Source of the DNA: Fasciolopsis buskii
Lineage: Eukaryota; Platyhelminthes; Trematoda; Plagiorchiida; Fasciolidae
Reading direction: 5' to 3'
Assembly: GCA_008360955.1 (NCBI GenBank)
Contig: LUCM01002411.1
Location: 72,953 to 136,952 of the forward strand
Length of the DNA stretch: 64,000 bases
The first letter of the stretch is position 1. Each line of letters starts with the position of its first letter. The position numbers and the translations under genes were made by a program. Under the pieces are notes generated by a model, which worked only from the letters and a program-made list of their open reading frames with translations, searched no databases and was not told the origin of the DNA. This document shows positions 25,185 through 37,074 of this stretch, piece after piece.

Positions 25185-25320
25185 TCGCGAGTGGAAGTTT
25201 GACTGGATAATTTGAGGTTTGTGTGTCGTGGGTGAAGTCCAAAGGGCACTCAGTCAAACGAAAAATATAATCAATCCCACAGGCTACTCGCAAGTATTTC
25301 GAAGATATAAACATGAAATT
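25185..25320 (+). repeat. Dispersed repeat R3, copy 2
   Basis: GACTGGATAATTTGAGGTTTG and the following GTGAAGTCC and CTACTCGCAAGTA blocks match 49555-49690. The first half also matches 28875-28960. Confidence 0.6.
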
Positions 25321-26284
25321 TCACTAATATCGTAATCTAGTATTTCTCATTATTTCGGAATTATGTCAAAACTGTTCAGAATTAAGTCGAGATTATTCGA
25401 AATCTGACCTAATCGTATTTCGCGTGTACAAGCCTGACACGTGATGCACCTTACATGGGCACAACTAGGTGTACTTGCTGGAACGTAGACAGACTACCTG
25501 TGCGTTATTGTACAATTCGCAAGCTGATTCGCTCTTACAAAGTCTTGTGAACCAGATGTGTGCTTTTATCGAATTCCGAGTATTTTTGGCACAGATACGA
25601 ATAACTTTGACAATTCCGAAATAACTCAAGAAACGGTTTTCGTTGAGATACCTATGTTCTCCATTTCCGGACATATTTAGCCACACCTAAATGCTGCATG
25701 ATTACGGATTCTGTAACTGTTAGTCTATTCCAATCTGAACTGTCAGCCGGATATTTATTTCCTATCCATTCTAATCCATTTAGGTAGGTCATAAACAATG
25801 ACATTACGCAAACTGCTCCGACTTGGGTCCTAAAAGGGTAAATAAACCGAGCCAAGTCTTGCACATGCACCCAGTCGAACTAGTTTGGACACACCCAAGG
25901 GTGTTAATCACATAGATTAATTGTTGGCCAAAAATAGCGGCATTTTTCATTGCGGTTTAGTGCTCACCGGATGTTGAAGTGAATATGATCCGATTCACAC
26001 TGAACAATAATAGCCTAACTGATCCGGTAACTTGTTCTATCACCTTCTCTTGTGAACAAAGTCTCCCGCCGACTATACCACACCCATGTAAATTGGCATT
26101 TGCAAATAACCCATACTAACGACGCGCGGAAAACAGTATGAACTAATTATACACTGTGACACTCTACCCCTTGGGCCACTCCTGATAATTTGTTGTCAAT
26201 GCAGACTTTTGTCGATGACCAACAAAAATCCGGTTTTTCCTTTCAGCCAGTTACTTGTTGGCGAGTGTGATATATGATAGTTTT

Positions 26285-26450
26285 CATTCCATTTTATCTT
26301 TTATCTTTTACTTCCTTTGGTCATGAAATAACAGTGTACAAAATCTTTCATGAACGGGGCTGCCAAGTTAGGAAAGTTGACCGGCGGTGGGAGGATTTGA
26401 ACCCGCGACCTTCACGTCCAAACGTCATGACCTTGTCCGTTTGCATGGAC
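26285..26450 (-). mobile_element. tRNA-like SINE, family A, copy 1
   Basis: On the minus strand a pol III B-box-like sequence (GGTTCAAATCC, 26403-26393) is preceded by GTGAAGGTCGCGG. It is followed by CTCCCACCGCCGGTCAA and a 3' body that ends in a GGAAGTAAAAGATAAAAG-like tail at 26310-26290. The same order occurs at 29713-29905 and 37075-37250. The A box is poorly kept in this copy. Confidence 0.75.
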
Positions 26451-26784
26451 GCGACATGATATCGTTTGTCAAGTCAATGATCAATCGCCTGGCTAATTTG
26501 CCGGGCAAAACGTTGACAGTGTTGCCAGCAGTTGATCGGGTATGGAATTTTTTTTAGAACTGAACCACTCCTCAGTACCAGTGAAAGTTTACACCAGTTG
26601 TTGAATCGAATTTCGCCTGTTTTTTTTATCAGAATGGAAAGGCACGTGGAAGTCATTAAAACAGAAAAACGCCTTGAAAGAGGCTGTGGAGCTTGTATTA
26701 TGATTACATCTTGATTTCAAGATTTACAAGTGCTGATTCCCATTTCAGTCAGGCAGTTGAAAGACTGGAGAGGTTTCACCTATG

Positions 26785-27045
26785 TTAGTTTTGAGACTTA
26801 AGGTCTCGAAAACTATCGTCATCTAAACATTTATTACTGACACCTGCCTCGGCCATCTCTGTTATCGCCCTCGCGCCATCCTGAAATGTTGTCTCATCAT
26901 CTGAACTGAATCTAAAATTTCCCGCGTTTTTGTCTTCACCCGAGCATCCATCCTCTTCCTCTTCGCTATCTGCTCGGACTTTCATTAACCGTACTTTCTC
27001 GTCTTCGAATGTGTCAACCGCCACCCCATTTAATTGTCGGATCCC
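26785..27045 (-). other. Acidic unassigned ORF, possible exon
   Basis: The minus-strand frame is open from 27045 and ends at a stop at 26785. It has no ATG at its start and encodes GIRQLNGVAVDTFEDEKV, then an acidic block (SEEEEDG) and RFSSDDETTFQ. The composition (D/E/S-rich, no low-complexity DNA repeat) looks more protein-like than its neighbours. An AG lies just upstream on the coding strand, so it could be a terminal exon of an unseen gene or a pseudogene. No family was recognised. Confidence 0.3.
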
Positions 27046-27739
27046 TTAATCAACCTTTTTCACATCGCGGTTATCGCCGATAGTTTGTGTGCCTACACCA
27101 CAGGCTACAGTTCGGACACTTTTCATCCAAGACATTGTGAAACCTCGGCTTCTCTGTCTGACCGTATGCATGGCTGCCTGTCTGTCCATCTATCCATCTA
27201 TTTGTCTTCTGACTGGTCCGCTCAGATCGCACATCTATTCACCCGTTAAAGTTTAATGTGACTTTCCTTTGAGCCTCCACTGCGTCCACTACCTCGTACT
27301 GTTCTATTGACCGCCTGCTTGTTCATTGCTCTCTTCTTCCACGATTTCGAGATTTATTATTGCACTTACTTTGGCTCACCTTGATAGTACCCGTTAATTG
27401 CACACCTAGAGTTCTCTGGACGGGATACAAAATTCGGTGGTTAACGAGTCAATCAATAACTAGACGGAGTTCCGCTGCAGTTTGACGATACATTAAGAGG
27501 CCCTGCACGGGTCTCCAACGCGTTTACCGGAGTTGCTCCACGACATACGCATTTCGGTGAGGACCACACAACCTTCCATGGCAAGCATCCACCGGAAACA
27601 ACGTAAAACCATGGACGAGAGAATTCTGTGTTGCCTCAAAAATAAGATATCCAACGTTATCGACTTATATATATATATATATGCAATGTTATGAGTTGTG
27701 GGCAATCCTAAGTTTTCAGCCACCGTGCATCGAAAGATT
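27046..27739. other. Spacer, no gene
   Basis: Contains a short TA tract (27665-27683). The 27493-27723 ORF has no recognised domain. Confidence 0.45.
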
Positions 27740-28260
27740 GATAAGCAAGTCGTATCGGATAGCTAGTCGGAATCTGAAGGACGATATAGCGTACGTTTTG
27801 AGCGCTCACTAAAGCGGATGGACAGCTTATTGTATACTAACGCGTGGACGGAGTCCAGAAGAATGCCCCAGTACAATCGGCAGTCTTGTAGACAACCCCG
27901 ACATTTGTAACTTATGGGGGTGTGGTCGAACTTGGTCCACTGCTGACTCGAGAGGGCAGACGCCAGGTGACGTATTGGTGATTGGAACGTTTGAAGCTCG
28001 TACACGAGACCAACCACCGTTCCCCGTGTCCAGGACCACTGGAATTGAGGCCGAAGGGACCTACATTATTGGTGTATTGGAATCCTGTTGTCACGGCGTT
28101 TACGCCTAGAAACTGTAGTCGGTCGTCAGTCCCACCTGGCATATTCAGGCGAGAACCACCAAAACTAGCTCTGGACGATCAATACGAATGTCTCTCTCAT
28201 TTGCCCTAATCAAACAGTTTACATAGGTACACACATGAAGTTGCTCAATATCCCATTGCC
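27740..28260 (-). pseudogene. RTE-type LINE endonuclease-only fragment
   Basis: The minus strand encodes GPFGLNSSGPGHGERW (about 28080-28020), then FQSPIRHLA, DHTPISYKCRGCLQDCRLYWG and ALVYNKLSIRFSERSK (27990-27790). These match the C-terminal half of an APE endonuclease domain of the RTE type. The protein-level order is the same as in the + strand copy at 32450-32890. Both stop soon after the endonuclease, before any RT motif. There are stops at several points. Confidence 0.75.
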
Positions 28261-29712
28261 TACCATCTCTCGGGATCAATTGTCTCCTCTTTGACCATCA
28301 TCTGATACACCATACCAGTTCGCCTTTGAAATTTTTACAAAATCAGACCAGTCTATTTTCGTTCGAGAAATAAGGCCAGTGCTTGATTTCCCACTCTGTC
28401 TCATGCCTTGCATTCGACCAGGTCTTTTGCTCGTACCCCATTTGTCTGAATGGAAATGGGCTTGTCCAACAGTTCTATGTCTCAGAAACAACCTGTCTTC
28501 ATTGCCACACAACTGTTCGAACCGAACTAAAGGGCTTTGCAATTTGGGCACTAGCTCGTACCCCCTAATTCATAAATGGTTTCTCAAATTCGATGAAGAC
28601 TAACATTTTTCGAACACATTCTTTATTACTCTTGTCCCGAAAACATAATTTAATTTAGTAACCCCATGGTCCCTCAAAAATGGTTTGGTGTTGCAATGAC
28701 TATATCTACGTGTCGCTGGGTAAACGCAAGTAGTTTACCTAATCGACTGACTGGTGCTTGAAGTGGATATTTTTTTTGTCTTACTGACTGTCATCCAATC
28801 TCCACTCCAAAAGCACAAAACTCAGATCACCCGGTCAATCTTGCATTCGATAAAAAATAAAGCTCTAGTTTTGTGTTCCCCAAGTGTAAGGTTGATCGGA
28901 CGATTTGAGGTTTGTGCGTTTAGAGTAAGGCCGACTGGCACTTAGTCATCAACTCCACAACCTGTTTCTGATGTCCAGCGAGGTGTAAGAGAGGCCCGAC
29001 AATCTTTGACTTCGACTCTTTGAAAGTGGTCATATTTTTTCTGCAAAACAATCGTTTGTTTCGGCCTGGAAGGAAGAGGGATGAGCATTATGTTTTGTTC
29101 AGGAGTAAACGTCATCAAGTTGACCAGAGAGTGAAATTCGTCAGATCGTCTCTTCTCAGTCGATAATGACAAGTTGGTGCAAACGGTAAATGACAAACGC
29201 ATTCGATGCCCGATAATTGGCTGTTGTTGGTTCATATCAGTAATTCGTCATACAATAACACTTATCAAAGGGGCAATCGATGCCACTAATCATATCGGCT
29301 GAAACGACACACATGATTATCGAGTCCAAGAAAATCGCAAATTCTATGCTGTTTCTTAATTTTTGCAAGAACTGGTGTTACAGTAGATTTAAGAACCATT
29401 TTTTTGTTTAAAAACTCAAAACTGGATTGAAAAACTCCCCGAACAGAACTATAAGGATATTCAGCATTGTTGTGCTCAGCGGACTCCGAGCGATCCGGCA
29501 GACACATGTCGACAAACACGCATCAGGCGAATACACTCGCACTTGGTTGTTTGATTGAACTTCACGTGACCTTCATTTGGACTGACAATTATGATTCTTT
29601 TTGCTGGTTGTTCAGTAGCTTGCTTGTTGCGAACGTGTGTGAGAACCACATGTGTAGTCCAGATGTGAATGCTCCGTACACTCTGCCGGTTACAGACATT
29701 GGACCAGATTAC
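28261..29712. other. Spacer with repeat R3, no gene
   Basis: Two overlapping short ORFs on opposite strands at 28276-28603 have no recognised domain. A copy of repeat R3 is listed separately. Confidence 0.45.
28865..28960 (+). repeat. Dispersed repeat R3, copy 3
   Basis: GTGTAAGGTTGATCGGACG followed by ATTTGAGGTTTGTGCG matches the copies at 4.7, 25.2 and 49.6 kb. Confidence 0.6.
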
Positions 29713-29905
29713 TATTTTGTCTTGTATCTTTTACTTCCTTTATTAATGAAACAACAATGTACAGCATTTTTCAGGAAAGTTCCGCGGCCAGCAGAGGGCT
29801 ACCAAGTGAAGAATTTGACCGGCAGTGGGAGGATTCGAACCCGCGACCTTCACGTTCAAATGCCACGTCATTATCCGATCACTGAGCTGCTGTACAATGC
29901 CTGCT
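29713..29905 (-). mobile_element. tRNA-like SINE, family A, copy 2 (best preserved)
   Basis: On the minus strand AGCAGCTCAGTGATCGG (29894-29878) resembles an A box and GGTTCGAATCC (29841-29831) is a consensus B box, at tRNA-like spacing. A body follows, then a tail TTAATAAAGGAAGTAAAAG with A-rich end near 29713. Antisense reading of this element makes up part of a 206-codon + strand ORF that I do not regard as a gene. Pol III transcription is inferred from the boxes only. Confidence 0.85.
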
Positions 29906-30694
29906 CTCTGATCACGGAATGTTCATTCAACTACAAGTGTTGTAAGTTTCACCCATCAATGAAATCCATTTATATACTTGATTTTGTCCACTTTGTAAAT
30001 ATAAGTAACAAGAAGAAACTCTACACCCTGGCAAGTATCCCACACGACCAATACGGAGCAAAATGTACAACATTTCATCCCGTCTGACGGGTGTAACGTG
30101 AAGGTTCGCGCTTCCGCACCGCTTTTGATTATTGATGCGTTGGTGTCAAGTGATACTTTTTGCAGAGCTTCGTCACACGTTGGTTTCTTTGCTTATTGTC
30201 CGTTTTTTACAGAGTCAAATGTCAACCATTTTGAAGAACGCTACTAAGAATCCACATTAGTCTTATCAGTTCTGTATGTGGGATTGGACAGTTAAAGTGG
30301 TTAGTAGAAAATTAGTAGAAATCGGAATTACCTTGATCCGTAGTACGATCTCGGTGACACTGAGTGGAATTTCGTCCATCATTTCTGGTTGGTATTCGGT
30401 GCTTTGGTGGAAAAACAAGCCTCCTGACCACGTCCTTCTTCCAGGAGCTGAAGGTTCAAATAGAAAGAATGAATAGACAAATTGGACAGGAATGAATTAC
30501 CGCATGAATCATTCAACGCTACCTACTAAAACTCACTAACTAGCCCAGGCCTGTAGGTCATATGTTCAAAACCTTCGTCGTACTTAGGCTACCTGCAGAG
30601 AAGTCGTCTATCAGTAGCGGGTCTATTGATGTTCGAAAGCCTGCCTGTGGTTCCGTAAATCGATGACAAAAAGGTGCAACATCATGTAGTGACG
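29906..30694. other. Spacer, no gene
   Basis: Nothing recognised apart from short ORFs. Confidence 0.4.
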
Positions 30695-30860
30695 TTCAGC
30701 AAACCGTTGACAGCCTGCCCCACAGCGTTTTGGCTAGGGCGTTCGAATCAAAACCGTTCGTCCCGGGTTCGCGTCTCGGTTGGGACGAGGTAGATATGCA
30801 CTTATGACGATTCCTAGCACATTAGATCAGTTCAGCTTAGACAACTATTAACTTTACATC
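30695..30860 (+). mobile_element. tRNA-like SINE, family B, copy 1
   Basis: An A-box-like TTTTGGCTAGGGC (30728-30740) and a B-box-like GGTTCGCGTCTC (30766-30777) are preceded by AGCCTGCCCCACAGCG. The head matches 60040-60220 closely (AGCCTGCCCGGTAGCG, then GGTTCGCGTCCC). The shared part begins with CAAACCGTT upstream and fades after ATATGCACT. Confidence 0.75.
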
Positions 30861-31200
30861 AAAGTGATCTTGTTTTGTTTGGTACCTCACAGCATCGTAT
30901 GCTCACACAGAAAAAAGAAAGAGAAATAATAAAACATCGATTGCGCTATAGTAAGTTGGAAAACAAATCGAGTGCGAGAACGCCACTGACCACGGTATTC
31001 AGCCATATCACCTGTTATCTCCAACCATTGCCTAGGGGGAGCTCATCGACTCCAACCCGGTGGTCTAACTACATCAACACGAACTAACCCACTGCTTAAA
31101 GCTTTTATACATTTACAACTGAGTTGAATCACCGGAAATATTCGCATATCTTCTGCTCACGACGATCATGTTTCGGAGCTGTATTGCAATACCGATCTTA
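30861..31200. other. Spacer, no gene
   Basis: A 70-codon ORF at 30875-31087 is not recognisable. The CCCGGTGGTCTAACT block near 31060 recurs near 50363, which suggests the R5 repeat extends this far. Confidence 0.4.
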
Positions 31201-31345
31201 ATGTTGCTGTGTATACTCCAACTTTGATCGTTAGTCCGATGTTACACCGACGAAACAGATGTCTCAAATTAGCAAATACTGATCGAGTCGTCCGTATGCG
31301 GAAACACACTTCAATTGACATAGGACCACCAGATGAAGATAGAGG
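31201..31345 (+). repeat. Dispersed repeat R5, copy 1 (possible coding repeat)
   Basis: Similar to 50740-50880. In the same relative frame both encode a C-terminal pattern with KLAN, an R..TS.DI stretch and PPDE. The copies share GTGTATACTC near the start and AGACCACCAGATGA or similar near the end. It may be a decayed transposon ORF. No family was recognised. Confidence 0.5.
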
Positions 31346-31639
31346 TGTCCGCTACTGGGCTTGTCCTTTATTTGTGGTTTGCCATGGATGGTGCAGGTTC
31401 AAGCTCACCGAATAAACGGCCACGGACCAGCAGCAGTGGTGTTTGGGCTGTGGTAGGTTTTTGGGCTGGCAAACGATCTCCCTAAAAATACCACAATAGC
31501 CCGCTGGTGGCATTGATGTGATGAGCGCGGTCCGCCAACCAAGTGAGTCCATTGACCCTCGACGTGTTAAACTAACCCGACGAGAGTTTTCATAAGAGGA
31601 CTATGAACTGATCAACAAGCCACCGGCTAGTCTGGAATG

Positions 31640-32890
31640 ATTCTGCCGCCTTGCATGACGCTCTTGGATGCGCAAACACTGGAGATGCATCCTCGAATAT
31701 GAAGTCCTACTCTGGAGCGGCAGACCGAATAATACAACAGCCAACAAGGCATACAAGGATGAATATGACTGATCCTTGCACGAATATTTCTAACTCTTCT
31801 CGCAATTGGGAAAGTGACGCTTCCCTGTACACAATCATTTGCCCCTCCACTGATTCGTGTTATTTCTCTTCGTCTCACTCTGTTTCCATATATTCCTCGG
31901 GAACTGCAGTCGGCCATACTAGTGGCAATGTCACCGGAATAGGTTCTGTTCCTGTTCTGTCGCGTTCTCTTCCAGAAAACATCCAACTTTCACCAAACAT
32001 GCTTCGCCCGGCTGGTGCACTTCTTTGTTGTCGATGCCACTTCACACTAGCTGCATTCTATGAGCGAACACCGATGTGTGCAGGCCAACAGGGGTGTTTA
32101 GCTCATTAAGGTCACTTATGCGACTGACATTCCATCCAGTCCTTCCGTGAAGTTTCATCTACGTCTTTCTGAGAACCTTGAGACTGCAGCTTCCGGTGTT
32201 GTTGGGTTTGGTTTGGCTCTCGGTGAGAAGATTGAGACTGTACTAATTGATTGGCTATTCGCAGTCAGAATTAGAGGTTCGTGCAAAGTAAACAGTCATC
32301 GCTCTGATAGACGCAACTAGTTTATCGTCTCAGCATATGCGCCAACAGATTGCAGCCTAAATGCAGTCACGGAAACTTTCTATCAAAAGCTGCACCACCT
32401 CTTGTGCACAGTAAGTCGGGGTGACATCGTGATTTTGGTGGCACGCATGAATGTCAGAATGGACAGGCTCTCCTCCACTGAGGCGCATCTATGAGGTCCC
32501 ATTGGTCTCAATTCCCATTTTCCTAGACTCGGTTGTTGATCTTGTGCACAGCTCATCACTTGTTTCTCGCCAGTACGAGCTTCACACGTTCCAATCGCCA
32601 CTACGTCACCAGTCGTCCGCCGTCTCCAGTAAGCAGTCGACCCAAATCGACCACGTCCCCATTAGTTACAAGAGTCGGGGTTGTCTACAAGACTGCCGGT
32701 TGTACTGGAGAACTCTTATGGATTGCGACCACTCTTTGGTATGCACGAAGCTGCCTATCTGTTTTGGTGCGCGGGCAAAACGCACGCTGTCCTGTCGGTT
32801 TTATTGCGACAACCTATTTGATCCGACTTGCTTATCAATCCTTCGAAGTGCAGCGAGTGAAAAGTTAGAAATGTTTCTACCAAATAACAA
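31640..32890 (+). pseudogene. RTE-type LINE 5' half: N-terminal ORF and endonuclease
   Basis: The + strand shows an open stretch (31651-32109, Ser/Thr-rich) ending in CCRCHFTLAAFYERT, which is where RTE endonucleases begin. The APE domain follows: GVVGFGLALGEKIETVL (near 32200), FIVSAYAPTDC (near 32330), GDIVILVARMNVRMDR (near 32420), STQIDHVPISYKSRGCLQ (near 32640) and DHSLVCTKLPICFGARA (near 32730). Stops and frameshifts interrupt it. No RT follows; sequence similarity to RTE stops at about 32890 and an opposite-strand RTE fragment begins immediately after. Confidence 0.75.
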
Positions 32891-32899
32891 TAAACAACA

Positions 32900-34020
32900 C
32901 TGATCGCCTAACAAGAATGCCTTGCATTCTGGTGAGTTTTGGTCTGACCCGTCGGGCTGTCACCCCATATTTCTGCAGTCTCTGCGTCTTCTTAATGCAC
33001 GCTAATGCATGCCGATTGATGGCTAGTATGATGTTCGGCTCCCATGGAGACGTTGATTTATTGCAATTTTGTGTATGGATTGCGAGGTCTGGTGGTATTG
33101 ACGAGCTTTGGAGATGGAACGCGTTGCCACTGCGGAAAATTCAAATCAAGATAGACAGAAATCGTAGATCTACACAATGTGTCCTTGTTCAAAGATCTTT
33201 AGCAACGCAAATATTTGGTCAATGCAACCACGATCGGAACGGAAACCCGCTTCATTCTCACGCATGCGTCTTTCGCGAGCACTGGATATTCGGTGGAGGA
33301 TAATTTCCACGAGCAATTTGCAGGCAATGCTAACCAAACTATTTTCTTTGCGGTTTTCACATGACGATCTATCACCCTTCTTGCAAAGCGGCACAATTGC
33401 CGATTCATGTCAGTTCCCAGGAATCTTTTCCAACTTTTTCAGATTGATCCCAGAAATTTTCTGATCTCCAGTGTTGATACTTTGTCACCATCGCTGAAGA
33501 AGAATGGCAACAGTCCATCTCAGCCAGCTGCCTTATTCTTTTTAAGAAAGTTGCTTGTTTCCTGGTGACCCCTCATTTCTGATGGATGGCCAGTAATCAC
33601 CTGTGTCGGTTCATTTGCAGATCCAAGTAAAAGGCTAACTTTGGTTGTTGGCCAACTAAACTGCGCCACGAATTGTTCTGACCAGTCGACGACCCTGAGA
33701 ATGAATCCATGTGCCGTTAGATTGTTTAATCACCTCGGCTACGTTTGGCTTCCATGGACCGATACTCCTATTCAGTGGACGATTTTTGATAGCCGCAGCC
33801 TTTTCCATTTCCTTACAGCTTCTTATCCACCATTGCTCCCAGTCGTTTCTCTGACTTCTTGTTAGTTGACGTCTCGAGGATCTAAATGCCTCATTCTATG
33901 TTACGCCCGGAGGGACGGGTCTGCGAGCACCCAGCAGTACGACTGAAGTCGATGATATCACTCTTTTCTGGGGGGTTATTTGGCATACAGTCCTGTATGA
34001 CAGCTTCCACTGAGTGTTGA
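32900..34020 (-). pseudogene. RTE-type LINE RT fragment
   Basis: The minus strand encodes an RT block MPLCKKGDRSSCENRKEN, then [34 protein letters not shown] and an EQGHIV end (33394-33170), matching RTE RT motifs 1-2. The frame breaks repeatedly. An upstream portion, read from 34020 down to 33420, contains a recognisable but decayed RT N-terminal region, shared with 53100-53620. Sequence below about 33150 is not clearly RTE. Confidence 0.65.
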
Positions 34021-36378
34021 GTTTTTTTTTGGTTTGTGTTCGTTTGGACCGTGGGCATTTTGTTGAAACGACAACCGCATTGAGAGTTCTGACAACATGT
34101 GTAGATGGATTAGCTCTTCACAGTCCGAGTACCTTCCCGGAATGTCACCTACTACGTATGCATGTTGGCCTTGGCGGAACACCGTTCACGTAAGATGTGT
34201 CGTTGACATTCGGTTCGTGACGCTTCGCGTTCTGCACTTCCTTAGACAAAGGACAATCTCGATCAATAAATCTATTGTTATCGCTTCTCAGATATGCCCA
34301 ATTTGAGGAGAAAAAACCTGGGCACATAACTGGAGCATTGACGTTTGGAATCTTCACGCTGAACGCCCACAGAAGGCTTTTAAGACAGAGATCCAAATGT
34401 TCGAGCATCAAGGATACAAACCAACATTCCTGGAAAGTCACGTATGAGGGAGAACATCGAGAAGGTAAGATAGGTTACCCGTAAGAATCGCTAAACGAGA
34501 CAACTAATCTCCCGTGACGACAACTGGCCTCCCAATCAAGCGTTACTCGGTGCAAGAAGGTTTACGCGATAAGGACCTTTACATGGCTATCAGTTTCCAC
34601 GGATTCGTGTCCAAGTAAGACCGATTGAGGCTCTTTTTCTGTGATAACGGGAAAATTACCCAACAATCAGTGTCTGTAAGCAACTTTGACAAAAATCTGG
34701 GACCAGAAACGAGTAAACATTGTCGGCAGTATCCCAGTCATCAGCCGCGATAATATCACAATATATTATTATTATGGATACATATTAATACATATTAATA
34801 ATCCCCACAATTCATATAAACTGCCACGTTGGTGAGTGCAAAACAAATAAGCATTAGAGAATAAGCGTCATTTTTTTGACACTGCGCAGTTTGCTCATGC
34901 TTTGTACCTAACTTTGGATAGGAATGGAATAAGACTCCCTAGTCGTTTGGTCGACAAAATACTCACAAGCTTTGGGAGATAAACTGTCCAGTCAAACATA
35001 ATATGCCCCAATTGGACAACAAATGTCACAGTCGTAACTCACATGACCAGAGAGCTGATCTCATTAGGAATGCATATCTTGAAAGGGGAACAAATAGACA
35101 AACCTAAATCCTATCAACTCCGTTGAATTCTCAAAATCATCAAGGTTGAGTGCAAGTCATCGAACATTAATGAAAAAGAACAATTCCGAAAAAGTCCTTC
35201 ACATTCGAAGACCCCATAAAAGATTATTGTATTTAGTGAAATAGTCTGAGTTAATTAGTAATACGGAATGGAAATAGGAAATCGCAAAACGTTCAACATT
35301 TCGCACAATAAGAGCAAATATAACTGATTGGTCAAATATAAAAAACTAATATCAGTTAGTTACATGGATCGTAAAACACCTTCTGACTTTATCGATCGAA
35401 AATGCGGATACAAAATGTTCATTAACAAAAATATAATTGTCGAAATAAGCAAAACGATCAGGACAAACTACAAATTGCAAAACGATTAAATTCAAAGAAG
35501 AAGATCAGATGTGAAGAATGAAATGACTTTCACTATCGCTGTGATTTGTTCGGATCAACAGCCGGTCACAAGTGAAAAAACGGCATTCATCAATATGCAC
35601 AGTATGTGATCATCAATCTTTTCTGAAAGTCATCTTTCCCTTTGGGAGCTTATTCCCATAGTGAAGCGTACAATGGGAAATGTATTATCAATTTTCTCCA
35701 GAAAAAGCTTACTACCGAGGAATGCAACATGAATGCGGGCCTTACGCTAGCATCGAAATTTGGTGGGTTTAATCTCTAGTCATCCCAATGTACTATTGAT
35801 GGTTGTCCGCATCAATTTGGTAGTGTCAGACTGGGCAATTATGGGGTAAACTACTAGGTTCCTTACGAGCTGAGGGAAAAATCTTACGGAAAACATAAAA
35901 TGCCAAAGCTACGAGTTACAAAAAAGGCATTTAGTGGAAATTTGCCGAACAAAGTACAGGAATGACAAAATTGATCAGAAATGACGTAATGAACGTCGTG
36001 TGAGGTTGTGCCCCACCTCCCAATACGAGAGGTCACCCAAATGGGAGTAAAAAAAAGAACAATTGTTTAGGACCACAGAGAAGATAGTGGTAGACATTTA
36101 TTTCTTTCAAACAAGCAATTCTTACGACTGGGCACGATAACGCGTGGAACGTTTAAAAACGCGGGGCAATTCGATCTAGACACCAAAAACGGGAAGTGTG
36201 TAACCGGAAAACAAATTTTTAGTGGAATCCGAGTAGTGTTGTGTAGCGGCAAGTTTTTGATTGATAAACGAGCAAAGAGTTCGCAGAACGACTAGGAGAG
36301 ACACAAGCAGATCATCGAGGTCACAAAGACGTATCGATCAAACCTGGTGATTTCTTGTTCGATCGAGTAACCGGGTCA
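34021..36378. other. AT-rich spacer, no gene
   Basis: Between about 34.7 and 36.1 kb the sequence is notably A/T-rich, with TATTA tracts near 34765-34800 and few ORFs above 60 codons. No repeat family or gene was recognised. Confidence 0.5.
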
Positions 36379-36946
36379 GATGTGAACGGGTGACTGTAAG
36401 AAATCAGCTTGGAGAACGATCACGCACTCTGATAATGCCAAACCGACTACACCTGTCAGAATCTCCGACCATGCTTTTATTAATCGTGACCAGATTTGTC
36501 GAGCAGACTGTCGGTGGGTTCTGAAAGCCAACGAAAGTACCACGGAATGCAAGTGTGTGCCGGGAATAGTTTCAAACAGTTTCAAGAATTGGAAAACACG
36601 CAATGCCATTAGTGACCGTTTATCCTCGCTCGCACATTCTCCGTCTTCGCCATCTGGACCACCACTGCTAACCTGCGAAGGTTTGATGGGGATGTCGAAA
36701 TCTCCGTCGGATACTCACGACCCAAATTCTCTTGCAGTTCATCCCGTGATTGGTTGATGTATGGGGCGCGCAGTTGCCGAACCGATGCCTGTCTTCCTCG
36801 CGGACGTATCTGTGGGAAATTACCGAGTGATCGTCGACAATCTAACCTTGAACAAACATACGGGAACATACACAGGTGCGCGTGCAGCTATTTCTTCAGT
36901 GTGCTTACTCCGGGACCTTTGCGATCAACGAGTTTTCGGGCTATAG
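36379..36946 (+). other. Unassigned cysteine-containing frame, interrupted by one TGA
   Basis: One + frame is open for about 125 codons before a TGA at 36755-36757 and for 63 more codons after it, ending at TAG. The first part contains NRDQICRADCRWVLK and STTECKCVPGIVSNS (about 36480-36590), then a Ser/Pro-rich stretch. The second part begins CMGRAVAEPMPVFLADV. The early part has no ATG, so it would be an exon, with an acceptor somewhere near 36376. No family was recognised. It could be a pseudogene, or the TGA might lie in an unspliced intron. Confidence 0.3.
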
Positions 36947-37074
36947 TTATTCGGAGTGCGTTCCCAAAACTGTCTTGGCCGTCTTCTAGGTTCTGCGTGA
37001 TTAACTTAAAACCTGCGAATATTTTGATCTACTACCAGTTTACAAATTACCTATTGCTTATATCAAACCGACGG

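Larger units (their letters stand above)
24546..26284. other. Spacer with one unassigned ORF and repeat R3
   Basis: Apart from the ORF at 24670-25095 and the R3 copy near 25190 (both listed), no signal was recognised. Confidence 0.45.

Noticed and set aside
29831..29841. tRNA gene on the minus strand, from A-box and B-box matches
   Set aside because: The sequence does not fold into a complete cloverleaf by eye and is followed by a shared body and tail also found at two other sites, so it is a SINE.
29467..30087. A 206-codon + strand ORF as a gene
   Set aside because: Its middle third is the antisense of a SINE and the rest has no recognisable domain.
36755..36757. Selenocysteine at the in-frame TGA
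   Set aside because: The flanking residues do not resemble a known selenoprotein redox motif and I could not identify a SECIS element. A pseudogene or spliced TGA is simpler.
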